Of a stretch of 64,000 bases of DNA, positions 44,178-62,339 are shown one piece after another. The position numbers and the translations under genes were made by a program. The first letter of the stretch is position 1. Each line of letters opens with the position of its first letter. The notes beneath the pieces are model-generated. The model was not told the origin of the DNA. It saw only the letters and a list, made by a program, of their open reading frames with translations, and did not search any database. The stretch comes from Diphasiastrum complanatum (lineage: Eukaryota > Streptophyta > Lycopodiopsida > Lycopodiales > Lycopodiaceae), in NCBI GenBank assembly GCA_029204225.1, contig CM055105.1, positions 16,997,353 through 17,061,352 of the forward strand, read 5' to 3'.

Positions 44178-45009
44178 TGTGTAAACCTGCAAAATAGGAC
44201 CAAGAATGGATCCTAATCTGATCCACAAGAGGGATTGGATGTTAGATACAATTGATCTATCAATCTACACAAGATTTAGATCAATCTAGATCAATTCTAG
44301 GCAAGAAAATCTAACAAGAACAATCATTAATGAAGGTAAATGTACTTGCTAGTTTCACACGTGTGAAAACCTATCAGAGTATGGACTCCAACCTGAAAAC
44401 AAAGTACACTATGATAGAACCTCAAAACATTCAAAAGAAATGAAGACAAATGGAGAGATTGACACAAAATTGCTTCCAAAATCAAGATTGATGTTTCATA
44501 TTGATTATGGCCAAATATGCCTCTATATATACACTTTTTGGAGCTCGAGGTACTGATCATGCATCAGCTCTCACACATGTGAGGATGTTTTGTCATATGA
44601 TGAATCATCATGCAAAATTGACACTTGGATCGAACTTTCTATTTTGAGCACTTTTGGTCCAATTTCCTACTATATGGAGATCTACTTGGAAATCTTCTAG
44701 AAGTGAAAACTCGCCTACTTTAGCTTATTCCACACGTGTGAGCTGTCCTCTTCACATGGGATGTGACACCCAACCAAAGGATGTGGCTCATGCAATCAAT
44801 AGATTGATGCCATGTGTCATATGTCTAGAAAACTAGTTTTTGGCCTTTTTAGCCACAAGAACTTGAATTAAATCCTATGTACAACCTATATGATTATGGT
44901 ACATGACAAGTACACTAATTTCACACGTGGGAACAGGCTCCACACATGTGTAACCATCCTATATACATGATTTTGGCCTTGACCAAGCATAATTTTTGCA
45001 TTTTTTACA
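44178..45009 (-). repeat. Copia D 5' LTR
   Basis: An 832-bp LTR. It carries palindromic TTTCACACGTGTGAAA (44353-44368) and CACACGTGTG (44731-44740); the other LTR has CACATGTG-type versions at these places. Confidence 0.93.
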
Positions 45010-45014
45010 CACCA

Positions 45015-46150
45015 CAATGAAACAGATCAAGGATGGTGATGGCATGAAGACAAAAAGTTTATCTTCAAGGTCATCACAGCCAGATCTAGAGAGATCTAAT
45101 AAGATCAAGCCAAATCCATCAAGATCCCATAGAATCTGACAAGATTTGACAGCATCCAACAAGATCCAAGTGAGATCTAGGTCCTAAAAGGATCAATAGG
45201 AAAGTAGATCATCAGATTGCATCAATCAGCCTTCAATTTTGCAAAAAAGAGACCTCAATCTCAAGAAAATACAGCAAAATAAGGCAAAATTTACTCTTTC
45301 TGATAGATCAGCTACCAATTATTCATCAAAAATTTTAGAGAACTCCCCATAGTCAGATCTAACCTGGATGAAAAAGTATACCAATCTACAAGAGTTAAGG
45401 ATCAAAGAATCTCAAGATCTCATTAAAAAAACTTTAGAACAAAGCACTTTTTCCATGATTTTTTGAGATCCCTTGGGAGTTAGCTCTTGAAACTTTGACA
45501 GTCACCAGATCTGACCCAGATGCATCTATGAAAATCTCTGTGAGAGTTACTGATGGAAAAATCATTAATTTTGAGTGTTTGCAAGAGTTCAGGGAGGCAA
45601 AATCTTCAGAACCTTCGTAGAACATCAAGATCAACAAACCAACCTTTGCAAGAGGCATAAATGGAATCAAAGCAGCAAAATTAACCTCCTGTAGGGACTA
45701 ATCTTGAAAATCCAACATCTGGAACAAGTTTATCACTTGCTGGAGTTTATAAAATTTTAGAGTTGTGGTTTACATTTGTTTTACAGGTTGAATCAATATC
45801 TTAGTGTGTTGATCAAGTTTGTTCAATTCTAGGTATTCTTGGCAGCCTAGTCTTTTGTATTTTCTAAGAATGCAGGTATCTCTTCACACCATAACTTGAT
45901 TTGGCCACTTCCTGGAAAGTTTGAGAGCTTAAGCAAGAGTGTATTCAGGTTGGTTTGAGTTTGTAATCCACTCTTAGTGTGTGCAAAGTGTTGCATGTGT
46001 TTCAATCTTCCTTTCTATGCTTGGAAACCAGCCAGGTTCAAGATAGAAGTATTTTAGGGTCCTAGATCTTCTGAGATCTCCTTATCCATCATTTGTTGAG
46101 AGGAAAGTGAGTGCTAGGTGCATTAGGACAGAGCCTAAAAGTTGAAGAAT
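45015..46150 (+). other. Non-coding 3' flank of element C
   Basis: Begins with the last element C codons (stop near 45020). It continues with AGATCT-rich AT sequence and no recognisable gene. It may contain the decayed 3' LTR of C, but no partner exists in the window. Confidence 0.4.
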
Positions 46151-46159
46151 CATTATCTT

Positions 46160-46545
46160 CATGGCTTCGAATGGTGGGATCATTGTTAGAAACTAATGAT
46201 AGGTTGAGTTCATCAAACTTCTCTACCTAGAAAGTGAGGATGGAATCTTCACTTGAGTTGAATGAACTCATGGACATAGTTGCAAGAACTGAAGAGAGAC
46301 CATTCACAGTTCAAGAGCAACAAAAGTTTGATAAGAAGGCTAAAAGGGCTCTTCATATTATTAAAATGAATGTTACCAATGAACTTCTCAAGGAGGTTGG
46401 TAAGTGTCAAAGTGCAAGTGAGGCATGGAATGCCTTGAAGAAACTCTTTGAATCAAAGTCAACATCTAGGGTATTGACCCTAAGGAGGCAAATATTTTCT
46501 AGTAGACAAAGAGAGTGAGAAAGTGCTCATGCATTTGTCTTGAGG
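46160..46545 (+). pseudogene. copia gag fragment (copia-4)
   Basis: Starts MASNGGIIVRN, then stops, then KVRMESSLELNELMDIV, KAKRALHIIKMNVTNELLKEVGKC, EAWNALKKLFESKSTSRVL and LRRQIFSSRQRE before a stop at 46516. The typical NYxxWKVRMES has a stop where Trp is expected (46226-46230 region). Related to D gag and to the fragment at 3830. The rest of the element decays quickly; an 18-bp palindrome at 46819-46836 may belong to its LTR. Confidence 0.88.
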
Positions 46546-50687
<4,142 letters not shown>

Positions 50688-50688
50688 G

Positions 50689-51013
50689 GCTGAAATCTAT
50701 CATGCGCCTGTAGAGGATAGATTTCAGCCTTCAAATGAGCAAAGTTTGCTCATTCTGAACTGAAATCTAACCTGCGCCAACACAAGATAGATCTGAGCCT
50801 TGAATTGAGCAAACTTTGTTCAATTTGTGAGTTGAAATCTATCCTGCACCAGCGCAAAAGATTTCAGCTCACAAATTGAGCAAAGTTTGGTCATTCTGTG
50901 AGCTGAAATCTATCTGTGCCAGTCGCATGATAGATTTCAGCTCAAAGAATGAGAAAAGTTTGGTCATTCTGTGAGCTGAAATCTATTTGCACCGGCAGCA
51001 GGATAGATCTGAG
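50689..51013. repeat. Array of five hairpins with 71-bp period
   Basis: Five inverted repeats of the form GCTGAAATCTATC...GATAGATTTCAGC start near 50689, 50760, 50831, 50902 and 50975 (steps 71, 71, 71 and 73). Each is about 40 bp with a GC-rich loop around GCGCC. The ~31-bp spacers contain a second small palindrome of the type GAGCAAA/TTTGCTC. Units have diverged, and compensating changes are visible in some stems. No flanking coding sequence. Confidence 0.85.
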
Positions 51014-53640
51014 CCCATTTGAGAGCAGATGCCAATTTTTTTTTTTTGCTAAACATCTATTGCTGGAGCCAGTCATGTGCCTGCAAAGACTGGCTACAAA
51101 AAATTTTTGGAGCTGCAATCACGAGGAGACATTCAGGCCTGGGATCTGCCCAGCAGTCAAGCATTGGGGAGGTCCTATACATCAAAGATTTATGTATATG
51201 CTGCTAAAAAACAGATTCATTGACAAGTCTACAAAACTATAATTATATTTTGGCATGCTTAATATGCATCAATATTTTGAGCCTTGTTTGTTATTGGGGA
51301 TAATTTTTAAGTTGTTATTTTAATTTTAATCAATATCTTAAGTTTAATCTAAAAGTGCTATGGGCAAGTATTAAATTTAGAATTATTCAAAACCCTTAAA
51401 TTCAAATGGTGCAATAGCTAGTTTGATGACCATTGTATCCTGACGACACATGTAGCTTCAAATTTTGACATGTAAATATTTTACAACATGAAGTTACAAT
51501 ATTTATGGTGGCAGATGCAGTGCTAACTGAATAAAAAAATATTTTTATTTCAAACAAAAATAAAAGGTTGATAGAATCAAAATGCTAAGTAGTGTACAAG
51601 ATGGTTGTACAATATTCACAATGGTAGAGAGAATTCTACGTAGATGTGTTTTACCGCATGAAGTACCAGATTTAATCATGTTTTCACATGATTTGATGGT
51701 AGAGTGACTGCATTGGAGATGCACATGTCAGAAATTTTGAACTTGATGCAATAATGGCATTCAACATCTCATTCACTACATTTTTGTCTCCTGGTGTTGG
51801 GGTATGCCTCTAAAAAACATGTCCTTGAATCTTATATTACATCGAATTATTAAAAAGTTCCTCCACGATTACTTTAGAGGGATTTCTGAGAGCAATGCAT
51901 ATTGTTTCACTGATTAGTTGACATGCGCCTTAGACCAAAAAACCCCAAGCTCAAACTACTGTTCTCCTGTTTAAGCCTTTGGAGCTTCTCTTTTGCCCAT
52001 ACGAACCTTTGGAGCTTCTCTTTTTTCCATACGAACAAAAAAACAGTAGTCTTGTAAAATGTGCAAAGGTAGTGACTCTGGTGCAAATTGCAATAACTCT
52101 TCAGATGGTGAGACTTCATCAGAATTAGGAAATGTTGATTATTGATTCAAACTTTCTACTGACATTTTATCTCGTACAAGCAAATTAAATGAAAGGCATC
52201 AATGTTAAAAAGATATAAAAGTTTGTTTACCCTAAAGAATTTGCAATTAAGGAAGCTTTGGAAAGCAAAGGTAGGATCAGAGTCTCACATGTTAATAGAA
52301 ACAAGTATATTGATAATATGCAACTCACCCATAATCTAAATTACTTCATATGTTGCTGACTTATGATCAGTGGGGCAAAGTGTTATTGACCCCCACTATA
52401 AGATCCTTCATGAGGTTCAAAAAGTCCCTAAGCATGGCACATCGAGGTACTGAGTTTTTAAGATCAATAAGAGTCACTAGTTTTGAGCCATGACTACAAT
52501 GAAATGTTGGAGGGTAAATCCAACATAGCATTCCTTGTCGAGTAACAAAGGCAAAGCACGTAAGTCCTTTGGATTTCTTGCGCTATAAGAGATATCATAG
52601 TAGATGTGAAGCTTAGATGCCTTAGGACTATTCTGACGTCTTGTGGCCAAAATGTACAGTATGTTCTGATATATTGGGTCGAATTGAGATTTTTTTAAAA
52701 TTAGAAAATGCGTATAAAGACCCTGTTGGCCGAGTGTTTTCCATTTATCAATTTTAGAGGCTGAAAAGGTGCATCTTCATGGAGAACATGGATGAGCTAA
52801 GGGATGGATCTGCTGCATGATTGCCTAGTGATCATATTTTGAAAGTTTTTTTTTCCATATCGTTTTTTGTTAAGTTTTTTTTTATAATAGATTGTAGGCA
52901 TCGGATTTGACTACTTTTTTTTTTGTGCGTTTGGTTTCTTTTCAGCAAATAGTACTTTTAAATCAAAGATCATCATCAAGCATGGAGGAAGCACATGGAT
53001 ATAGTGGCAAATTGGTGGAATGCTCTTCAAAGGTGTTGCCAAATGATTTCTACCAAAGAAATCTTATCATGGATATGGTGAGGGTGCTGTTATAATGGAT
53101 TATTTTGCTGGTTTCTTACTTCATATGCATACCAAAGGATCCACTCAAAAAAATTCACAAACTTCTTGATCTTACCAGGCTAGTTTTTGAGGAGTGTGAA
53201 AAATTGTCAAAATCTATCTTGGATATTTTTGTGTTTCTAGTTTGTGAGAAAATATCACATGTGTGGAGCATGTTCCCACATGTAGAAAAAGTAAAAATAG
53301 TTTAGTCATGTTGACTTTAGGGGTATCATAAAGATTTTGTACCAAGCATCTTGTTGTAGAACTTTGATAGGGCCAAAATTGGCATAGAGGTCAAATGATC
53401 AAGTACACATGTTTTGTCATGATTAGGCCAAAATTCAATTGAGATGTAACTCAAGCTAGTTAGGTTGCTTACACATGTCAAGTTTAGGTTTGATGAAGGC
53501 AGCAAAAGGCTCATTCATTGTACTTTACAGTTGGGACTTTCTAGTGACTTTTGCATAAAGAAAAACAAACAACCTCACCATTATTTTACAACCATTTCAT
53601 CGAGCGCAAAGATCACTAAATAGACCATTCACTAATATGT
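51014..53640. other. Non-coding intergenic stretch
   Basis: No supported gene. A ~38-bp unit (CTTTGGAGCTTCTCTTTT...CCATACGAAC) is duplicated in tandem near 51976-52036. Confidence 0.5.
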
Positions 53641-53674
53641 TGTTGTTGAATTTTCTCCTAGGATATCTCACTGG

Positions 53675-54391
53675 AAAGCATTAAAGAGAGTGATGAGATA
53701 TATTCAGGGAAGTTTAGATCACGCACTGCACGAGGCTTGGGATAGATACGGCTATTCCATCATGGCTGATGGGTGGACTGATCGTCGCAGACGTCCACTC
53801 ATCAACGTGATTGTTTCTAGTTGTTACGGTTCCATGCTCCTACGTAGCATGGACGCCTCTGAGGCAGGGAGAGTGCACTCGACCGAGTATATTTACGGCA
53901 TCATTCACGCAACGATAGAGGAGGTCGGGCCACAACTCGTTGTCCAGGTATAATCTTCTTTCATTGGTTGCTTGGTCATTTACTGCTTGAAAGGGAGTTG
54001 GCTCAATTGGTTAGCTTGACATCCAAAGTTTCTTTGGTCTCAAGTTCGAGCCTTCCCTTGGAAACCAAGAAGCATTTACTGCTTGATGTTGATACAATAG
54101 TTTTGCGTAGTTTTCGATTGATTGCACTATGTTTCCAAGCTATGAACTGATCGTGTGAACATATCGCGAAAGGTTGTGACGAACAATGCATCCAACTGCC
54201 GCGGTATCGGGGAGCTTCTTATGGCAGACTACCCCTCCATTGTGTGGACTCCATGTGCCACACACTCACTGGACCTCCTCCTGCATTCCATCGGGTGCCT
54301 GCCTTGGGTCAGTAACATTCTCACGAGGGCACTTGTGGTTGTGGACTTCGTCACATGCAAGCGCCGCATGCGATCTGCATTGCAAACATAA
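53675..54391 (+). pseudogene. hAT-related DUF659 transposase-like fragment
   Basis: Exon-like part 1 (53675-53949) reads YGYSIMADGWTDRRRRPLIN, SMLLRSMDASEAG and HATIEEVGPQLVVQ. After an intron with donor GTATAA at 53949, part 2 (about 54169-54391) reads VVTNNASNCRGIGELLMADY and IVWTPCATHSLDLLLHSIG, then ends at a stop. These are the signature blocks of DUF659, the catalytic-core region of hAT-like transposases, with DGWTD and TxNASN aspartate/asparagine motifs. The BED zinc finger upstream and the dimerisation domain downstream are absent. An inactive fragment of a DNA transposon or domesticated relative. Confidence 0.9.
53991..54072 (+). mobile_element. Very short tRNA-derived SINE, copy 2, in an intron
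   Basis: An 82-bp insert with A box TGGCTCAATTGG and B-box-like AGTTCGAGCC, ending ACCAAGAAG as in the copy at 20968-21052. It is flanked by a perfect 14-bp direct repeat, CATTTACTGCTTGA, at 53977-53990 and 54073-54086. It lies inside the presumed intron of the DUF659 gene. Confidence 0.88.
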
Positions 54392-54553
54392 TGTTCATGA
54401 AAATGTCAGTAGAAATTAGGACACTACTCATAGTATTCACAACAGTATATAATAAGCAAATCAACAGAAAGTTGAAATGAATAAATAACAAAATTAGTGA
54501 TCATGAATAGATCAAAAAGTTCAAGCAATTTTCAGTACCAAATAAGCTATAAC

Positions 54554-55077
54554 TTACTTGAATGCACGGATTTGTCTTTTTCTATGACCTCCTCTGGATG
54601 ATAGATCACATATATCCTTGTTTACCAGTCTTTTTCTCTTGTTGCTTTGGACCTTTCTGTTGAGCACATCCATATCTTTAACAAGAGACAAATATGAGAT
54701 ACGCATGGATTGAAATGCAATTTTTATCTCATCATTACTAGTTGTGTAATGATGCAAAGAAGATTTCAACCTTTGGATCTCCTCTTTGAGCATCTCATTT
54801 TCATCCAAACAAGTTTCTATCTTTGTAGATTTTTCTTCGCACTCCTTTGACATTTTCCTTGATTCCTCTTCCAAATAATGTATTCTTTGCATTGAATGTG
54901 CATTCCCATAGAGCATCAAATTCTCACAGTAACCCAAAAGGCCATTTTTACCATGACACATATAGATTATTAACTGACTCACCGAATGAAAATCTGGATG
55001 TTGCAATGAACATGGATCAATAGGATACAATGTTCCTGATGACCATAAATCTACATGTTTTAGCTTTTCCTCCCTGT
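54554..55077 (-). CDS. Hypothetical coiled-coil protein, partial
   Basis: The minus strand is open for at least 158 codons and can extend to 55077, where a GATACAG acceptor-like site precedes EEKLKHVDLWSSGTLYPIDP. The middle has a clear coiled coil (IHYLEEESRKMSKECEEKST, then ENEMLKEEIQRLKSSLHHY). The end is strongly basic with likely nuclear signals (SNKRKRL, GGHRKRQIRAFK). No known domain recognised. The lack of internal stops over this length and the ordered composition argue for a real exon, probably the last of a gene running leftward, possibly linked to the DUF659 neighbour. Function unknown. Confidence 0.45.
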
Positions 55078-55565
55078 ATCAGACCATATCAGAAGTTGAC
55101 AATTTGGGTTGCTTTGACTTTCTCGTCCTGAGTGGAGCATATTCTGGTGACAGATCCACATGAAGATGATAAAGCTTTGTCATCAGTACAGTAGTATAGT
55201 AACAAACAACACAATGACAATAACAAAGCTGGAGATGGCGCTAACGACTCTGCTGGAGATAGAGATGGCATAGGCTTTCTTCAGAAATGTCACTCCTAAT
55301 TCAAATTTTTGAGTGTTCCCAACTATTGGGAGGGAATATTTTAGCATTTTGAAAAATTATATTTTAACTGTGGTTAAACACCAGTGAAGTTTGATGTGAC
55401 TAAACTAAGGTGCATTCATTTACATGGAAAGTAGTGCGAGCAGATGCGTAAAGAAGTTAGAAAATGATATTATAATTACTTTATAGTTATTTCTCTCTCT
55501 CCTATATGGCATTTCTTATAGGGCCCTCTTTGGGCCCATATTTTCTCTAATGATTATCCTTTACA
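55078..55565. other. Non-coding gap
   Basis: Between the coiled-coil exon and element E. A short minus-strand frame (55089-55271) could be an upstream exon, but splice evidence is weak. Confidence 0.35.
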
Positions 55566-57431
55566 GAAAGCATATTGGACCGTCTTGTTGGAGCAGAAGC
55601 CTACAGTTTTTTGGAAGGATTTAGTGGTTACAACCAAGTCAAGATTGCACCTACAGACCGTCATAAAATAGCTTTTGTAACAAAAGGGAGAACTTACGCT
55701 CGCCAAGAACAATTTGAGGAGTCTACGTTTTTATGGGTCATGCAAATTACTATTGGATATTTATTTCATTTTTCGCAAATTTAGCAAGACGTATATACAA
55801 AATTGACTATTGTACCAATTTGGACAGTTGAGACATTGGAAGCATTTCAAAAATTGAAAAAAGCTTTAGCTTCTGCACTAATTTTATGAGCTCCAATTTG
55901 GACAATTGAGTTTCATGTTCATACTGATGCATCAAAATATGTCATTGGATCAGTTTTGACGCAACCAAATGAATATAAGAAAGATTATCCTATCAGGTTT
56001 GCAAGTAGACAGCTTACAGATTCTGAGAAGAATTATTTGACAATAGAATGAGAAGCATTGGCCATGGTTTTTTTTGTTAAAAAGTTTCGACATTATCTAA
56101 TGGCAACGCATTTTGCATTTTATAGTGATCATCAACCATTACTTTATTTAGTAAACAAGACATGTAATATGGGACGTATTGCAAGATGGCTACTTTTATT
56201 GACCGAATTTGATTTTCGAGTTGTGGTTCGAAAAGGTAAACAACATTATCTGGCCGACCATGTCTCAAGGATTGAAACAACACCAGTTAATACTGAAGTG
56301 GATCATGAACTACTGGATTCTGCATTGTTTTATGTTGAAGCAGTACTTGAATGGGTAGCAGACATTGTTAAATATCTAATGTTAGGCCAACCTAACGACT
56401 CTCTGACAAAAGTACAAAAGAGACAATTGATTCGTAAGGCACAACCTTATCAATTGATTGCGGGCCAATTGTATCGATGAGGAATGGATGATATTCTGTG
56501 AAGATGTGTGTTGCCTCATGAAGTACTTGAACTCATCATGTTTTCACATGATGGGATGGGAGGTGGACATTTTTTAACATATATCACTATTCACAAACTT
56601 TTACAATCAGGGTGTTGGTGGCCTACACTTCATAAAGATACAAAAAATTATATTCAGTCGCGTGATGTTTGTCAACGCGCACGCCATCCTACAAAGCAGA
56701 ATTATGGACCTTTGCATCCGATTCTATCGCAAGCATCATTCAAGAAATGGAGCCTTGACTATGTTGGACCTATTTATCTTGCGACAAGAGGATCTCAAGC
56801 TAGATATATCATCGTTACAACTGATTACATGACCAAGTGAGTTGAAGCAAAAACAGTTCGAGTTGTAGATGTGAAATCTATGGCTAAGTTCCTATATGAG
56901 CACATTATTGTTAGGTTTAGATATCCTATTGAGATCGTAAGTGATTGTGGAACACACTTTGTGAATGAAACCATAAAGTGTCTGTTGGAAGACTTTTTTG
57001 TTATTCATCGGTTTAGTACTTCATATTATCCAAGGGGTAATGGCCAAGCTGAATCTTCCAATAAGATTCTTTGCAACATTATGACAAAAATAGTTGAAGC
57101 AAGTCGTTCTGATTGGGAACATAAATTGCATGCAACATTATAGGCATTCAGAACTGCTTACAAATTTAGTATGAATCAAACACCATTCTAGCAAGATGCA
57201 GTTATGTCGATTGAATTCTTAGTACCATCCTTATGCATAGCAGCAACATAACGGTTGAATGATGCGAAATCCTTACAAATGCGTCATGAGGCTTTACATA
57301 AACTATGTGAAACTAGATTGATAGCATTACATGCATTAGTAGCAGAGAAAGCTTGCCGCAAGGCATGACATGATCATCGATTACACAAAAAAGATGCAAT
57401 GATGTATAAGACGAAACTAAGGAAAAAATAG
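55566..57431 (+). pseudogene. Gypsy element E: RT scrap, RNase H and integrase
   Basis: Starts in RT (AYSFLEGFSGYNQVKIAP), then a deletion removes the YxDD region and the reading jumps to the RNase H link. RNase H: FHVHTDASKYVIGSVLTQP, FAFYSDHQPLLYLVNK, WLLLLTEFDFRVVVRK. Integrase: MFSHDGMGGGHFLTYITI and CQRARHPTKQNYG (zinc region), KKWSLDYVGPI (Asp), EIVSDCGTHFVNE (Asp) and NGQAESSNKI (Glu), so all three catalytic residues remain. Stops near 55785, 56051, 56480, 56840 and 57143 inactivate it. It breaks off in the C-terminal domain (MMYKTKLRKK) at the B4 junction, 57431. Clearly related to element C. Confidence 0.92.
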
Positions 57432-58350
57432 ATTGAGGCAATGTGTTGCTTAATGGTGAAAGCACGGATAGTTGAATGGGTGTTCTCTGTGGGCTGATTT
57501 TGTGATCGATCTGTATGGGCACGGCCAGGCAAAGGTCCTTTGGCAGGGCTATCTCAAAGGGGGACCTTGTCTTTGTTACCTGTTAGTAATCATGCCTGAG
57601 TGTCTTGCTTGTATGTATTCGTGGTGAGTCTTAATACTCGTGCTTTGCCTGGTTTGCATGATTGCTTGTGATACAAGGAGCTGATGGCTCGAGAAGGAAC
57701 CTTTCTTTTGAAGGCTGATACCATCAAACAACGAGGACTATAGAATCTGTGGGGCGGATTCGTAGTTCAAGTACTCGCACATGAACGGCAACAAAACGAC
57801 TCGATGTTTGCAAAGGATGGATGGCTAGCCTGTTACTTGGGTTAGTTTCATTTGTGAAAATGCCCACCAGATGCAAGCAGGAAGTCTAAAGTTGGAAAGG
57901 GCAATTTCAGGGGAGATCTTCTAGAGTAGTTGGTCTTCATTTGGGATGGCTACCTTTAGAATTGAAACTCACTGAGCATGGGTGATATCCAATGTCAGTT
58001 GGGTTTTTCCTCAAAGGGAAAAGACTAGGATCCTCATCATAGATTGGCAACAAGTTGGATCAAGCCATAATCCTAGCAGATGGGAAGCAAAGTGTTGGAA
58101 AGGCTTTTTGTTTGAGAACTCTACTCTAATTTTATAAGTGGAGGAGAACTATCACACACATCTCTCTCTGGGAGCAAATTTTGAATGAAAGTTGATCAAA
58201 ATGGGGGCAAATTCAAGGTGACCTAGCCATACTCACATGAGGAGACTGGCAAACTTTGGACCTAATAAGTTGACAAGTTTCTGTTGTGGAAAGGAAAGCT
58301 TGTTATAGGCTTTCTCTGCACCAGCAATGATGAGGAGACATAATGAGTAC

Positions 58351-60263
<1,913 letters not shown>

Positions 60264-60775
60264 AGTACGCTAACTTGTGTTACATGTAAAGCACTGATCA
60301 ACGAAGGAACTATGAAAGTTGAGTCTTGCACGAGAGACTTGGTACTTCGAACAGATGCTAAGGGACAGTTCGTATCGAAATCGGACAAGTGCAAACTCTG
60401 GGTGCATGTGTCTGATTCAAAGAGAGCTACTTGAAGCCAAGCAAGACGTACACTTCTTGTTTTGACTGTGAGGCAACTGACCAGTGATGGAATTGTGAAA
60501 GTCAAGTTTTGCGCGACGGACATGGTGCCTCAAACAAACGGGAAGAGATAGTTCGTACGCGGATCATACTGGTGCGACCCCTTGGCTCTCCATGTGGTCA
60601 ATGGTTACATTTGGGTTGATTCAAAGACAGCTAATTCAAGCTAAGTGAAAGGTGCATTACGGAGTACTCAATCTTTGTCTGTCTTAAAGAGCCAAAAAGA
60701 AAAGTATCAAGATCAGGCTGGGACAAGGAGAGAAATCAAGGTGTAAAAAGTAACAAGGCACGGAGTGGACCATAA
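60264..60775 (+). pseudogene. B-family passenger module pair (B4 copy)
   Basis: Plus-strand copy of the two modules: STLTCVTCKALINEGTMKVE, CKLWVHVSDSKRAT, stop, then TSDGIVKVKFCATDMV and LHVVNGYIWVDSK. Module 1 is fully open here (to 60431). The stop after KRAT and the TAG inside module 2 are shared with B1 and B3. Module 1 carries a CVTC motif and two more cysteines, module 2 a cysteine pair; a metal-binding role is possible but unproven. Confidence 0.55.
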
Positions 60776-61135
60776 AGTGGGCAATCAACGATAAATCCTT
60801 TGGAAAAGAGTTCCAAAGTCAAAAGGGCAGAAGCGACAGGGGCGAACATTTCACAAGAAAAGCCTCTATCACCAATTAATAAGGTTCTTGGATTTTACAT
60901 AAGTGATATAAAATCTACACTTTTTCCAGACAAAGTGATATTTTCAAGTTATGTAACTAAAAGAGTTGAGCCTCCGACTTGTAGTGTGCCAGCTACCATG
61001 CTGATAGAAAGTGGCCAGTAAATTGAGTAATGTGCCAAGTAGCTTAAATGTGTAGTTATTTTTTTAATTGGGAGAAACCTTTACTTTAATCTAACATCTG
61101 ATGAGGACATCAGATTTTATAAAGGTGGGGTGGAT

Positions 61136-61936
61136 GTTGTAAAGCTACCTTTACAAGCTTTACTTCCGGTGCCACTGACGCCAGCATTGCCCCTAGCGCT
61201 GCTGCTGCTCCCGGCGCCACTGTGACCAAAATCCAGCCGGCGCCAAGTTCCTATGGCTGAAAATCTTTGATCGGTTCTAGCAAAGTCCAGAGAGCTTGGA
61301 TCAATGTGAAATCACCTCACACGATCTAGGCATAATTAAAGGAAGCCTGGGGATCAATAAGAGGGGAATGCGGGTTGCGACTCAGGGCGAGCTCCAACCA
61401 AGTCTCAGCTTCCCTTGTTGGAATGTTGTTCTGGCGCCCGCCTTGGCATGCCAGCACCCCGAAGACTAGGGTCAGTCACACACTTGAAATGTAACCTTCT
61501 TAGATTTATTAATAAAGGGGGATTTTTCTCAAACTGACTCTGATTACCTTCTGGGTTCCAGTGTTCGATAAAAGCGCCAGTTGTAAGGTCGCTTCAAACT
61601 TTTGATCTGGCACATAGCTGAGAATCATATCCCAGGACTCCAACGGTATGTTGTCGGGACCATTCGGTCCAAGGCACCAGCGGTATGCTGTTGGGACCAT
61701 TTGGTCCAGGAACTGGTTGTCTCCATATCTATCATGGCTTGTGGTTCTGAGTGTTCCTTGCATGAACGTGAATGGGTTAAGCTCTTGGGGAACGGGCTCT
61801 AACTTGTCCACTGAGTTAGATGGCTTGCTTGGATGGAAGTTACATGTTTATGGCTATCCAGTCTGGCGTGGTGCCAAGTTGGCTTTCAGTAGTCGTGACA
61901 CAGCTTTGAGTTGGTTAAGTCTGATGTAAGTCAGAC
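61136..61936 (+). repeat. B4 3' LTR, truncated
   Basis: Starts TGTTGTAAAGCTACC after the polypurine tract and matches the B LTR for about 800 bp until GTAAGTCAGAC. The last ~420 bp including GCGCTACA are missing. Confidence 0.88.
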
Positions 61937-62339
61937 GACATCCTCATTTGCTATTCCATACTTGCTAATGTCATTTTGTGTGTGTTTGCTTTTGCTTTCT
62001 AGCTGACATGTTTTTGGTTTTCATTGTTAATGTTTCTCCAGTAGTAAGCAAAATGAGCAAATGAGCTAACCTCCTCTCTCACTCTCTTTCTCTCTCTCTC
62101 TCTTGCTCTACTTCTCCCTCGATTGTTCTATCTCAGTGAGACAAGGACGTAGAAGAGTCTATGAATGTTAGTTTGATTCCAGTGAGCAAAAAATTGGATT
62201 TGACTGTCTGAAAATCACTAAAATCAGAAGATCCATCAAATCCTTGCACAAGAAACATTCGCAGACCATCACATTGGCTTTAGAATGTCATTTTACATAA
62301 GTGATAAAGTCTAACAGTACCATTGCAAGCAGTCCGGAG
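61937..62339. other. Non-coding junction
   Basis: Pyrimidine-rich DNA between the truncated B4 LTR and the gypsy gag. It may be leader sequence of the gag-bearing element; no LTR or PBS recognised. Confidence 0.4.

Larger units (their letters stand above)
38860..45009 (-). mobile_element. Copia element D: near-complete, nested in C
   Basis: A 6150-bp Ty1/copia element on the minus strand with both LTRs, PBS, gag and full pol order (protease, integrase, RT, RNase H), flanked by a CACCA target duplication (38855-38859 and 45010-45014). Removing it restores the end of element C pol. Only a few frameshifts and stops interrupt the polyprotein, so it is much younger than its host though no longer autonomous. 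Confidence 0.94.

Noticed and set aside
50689-51013. CRISPR array
   Set aside because: Repeats are imperfect long hairpins, the 'spacers' are themselves similar to one another, and the context is plant DNA.
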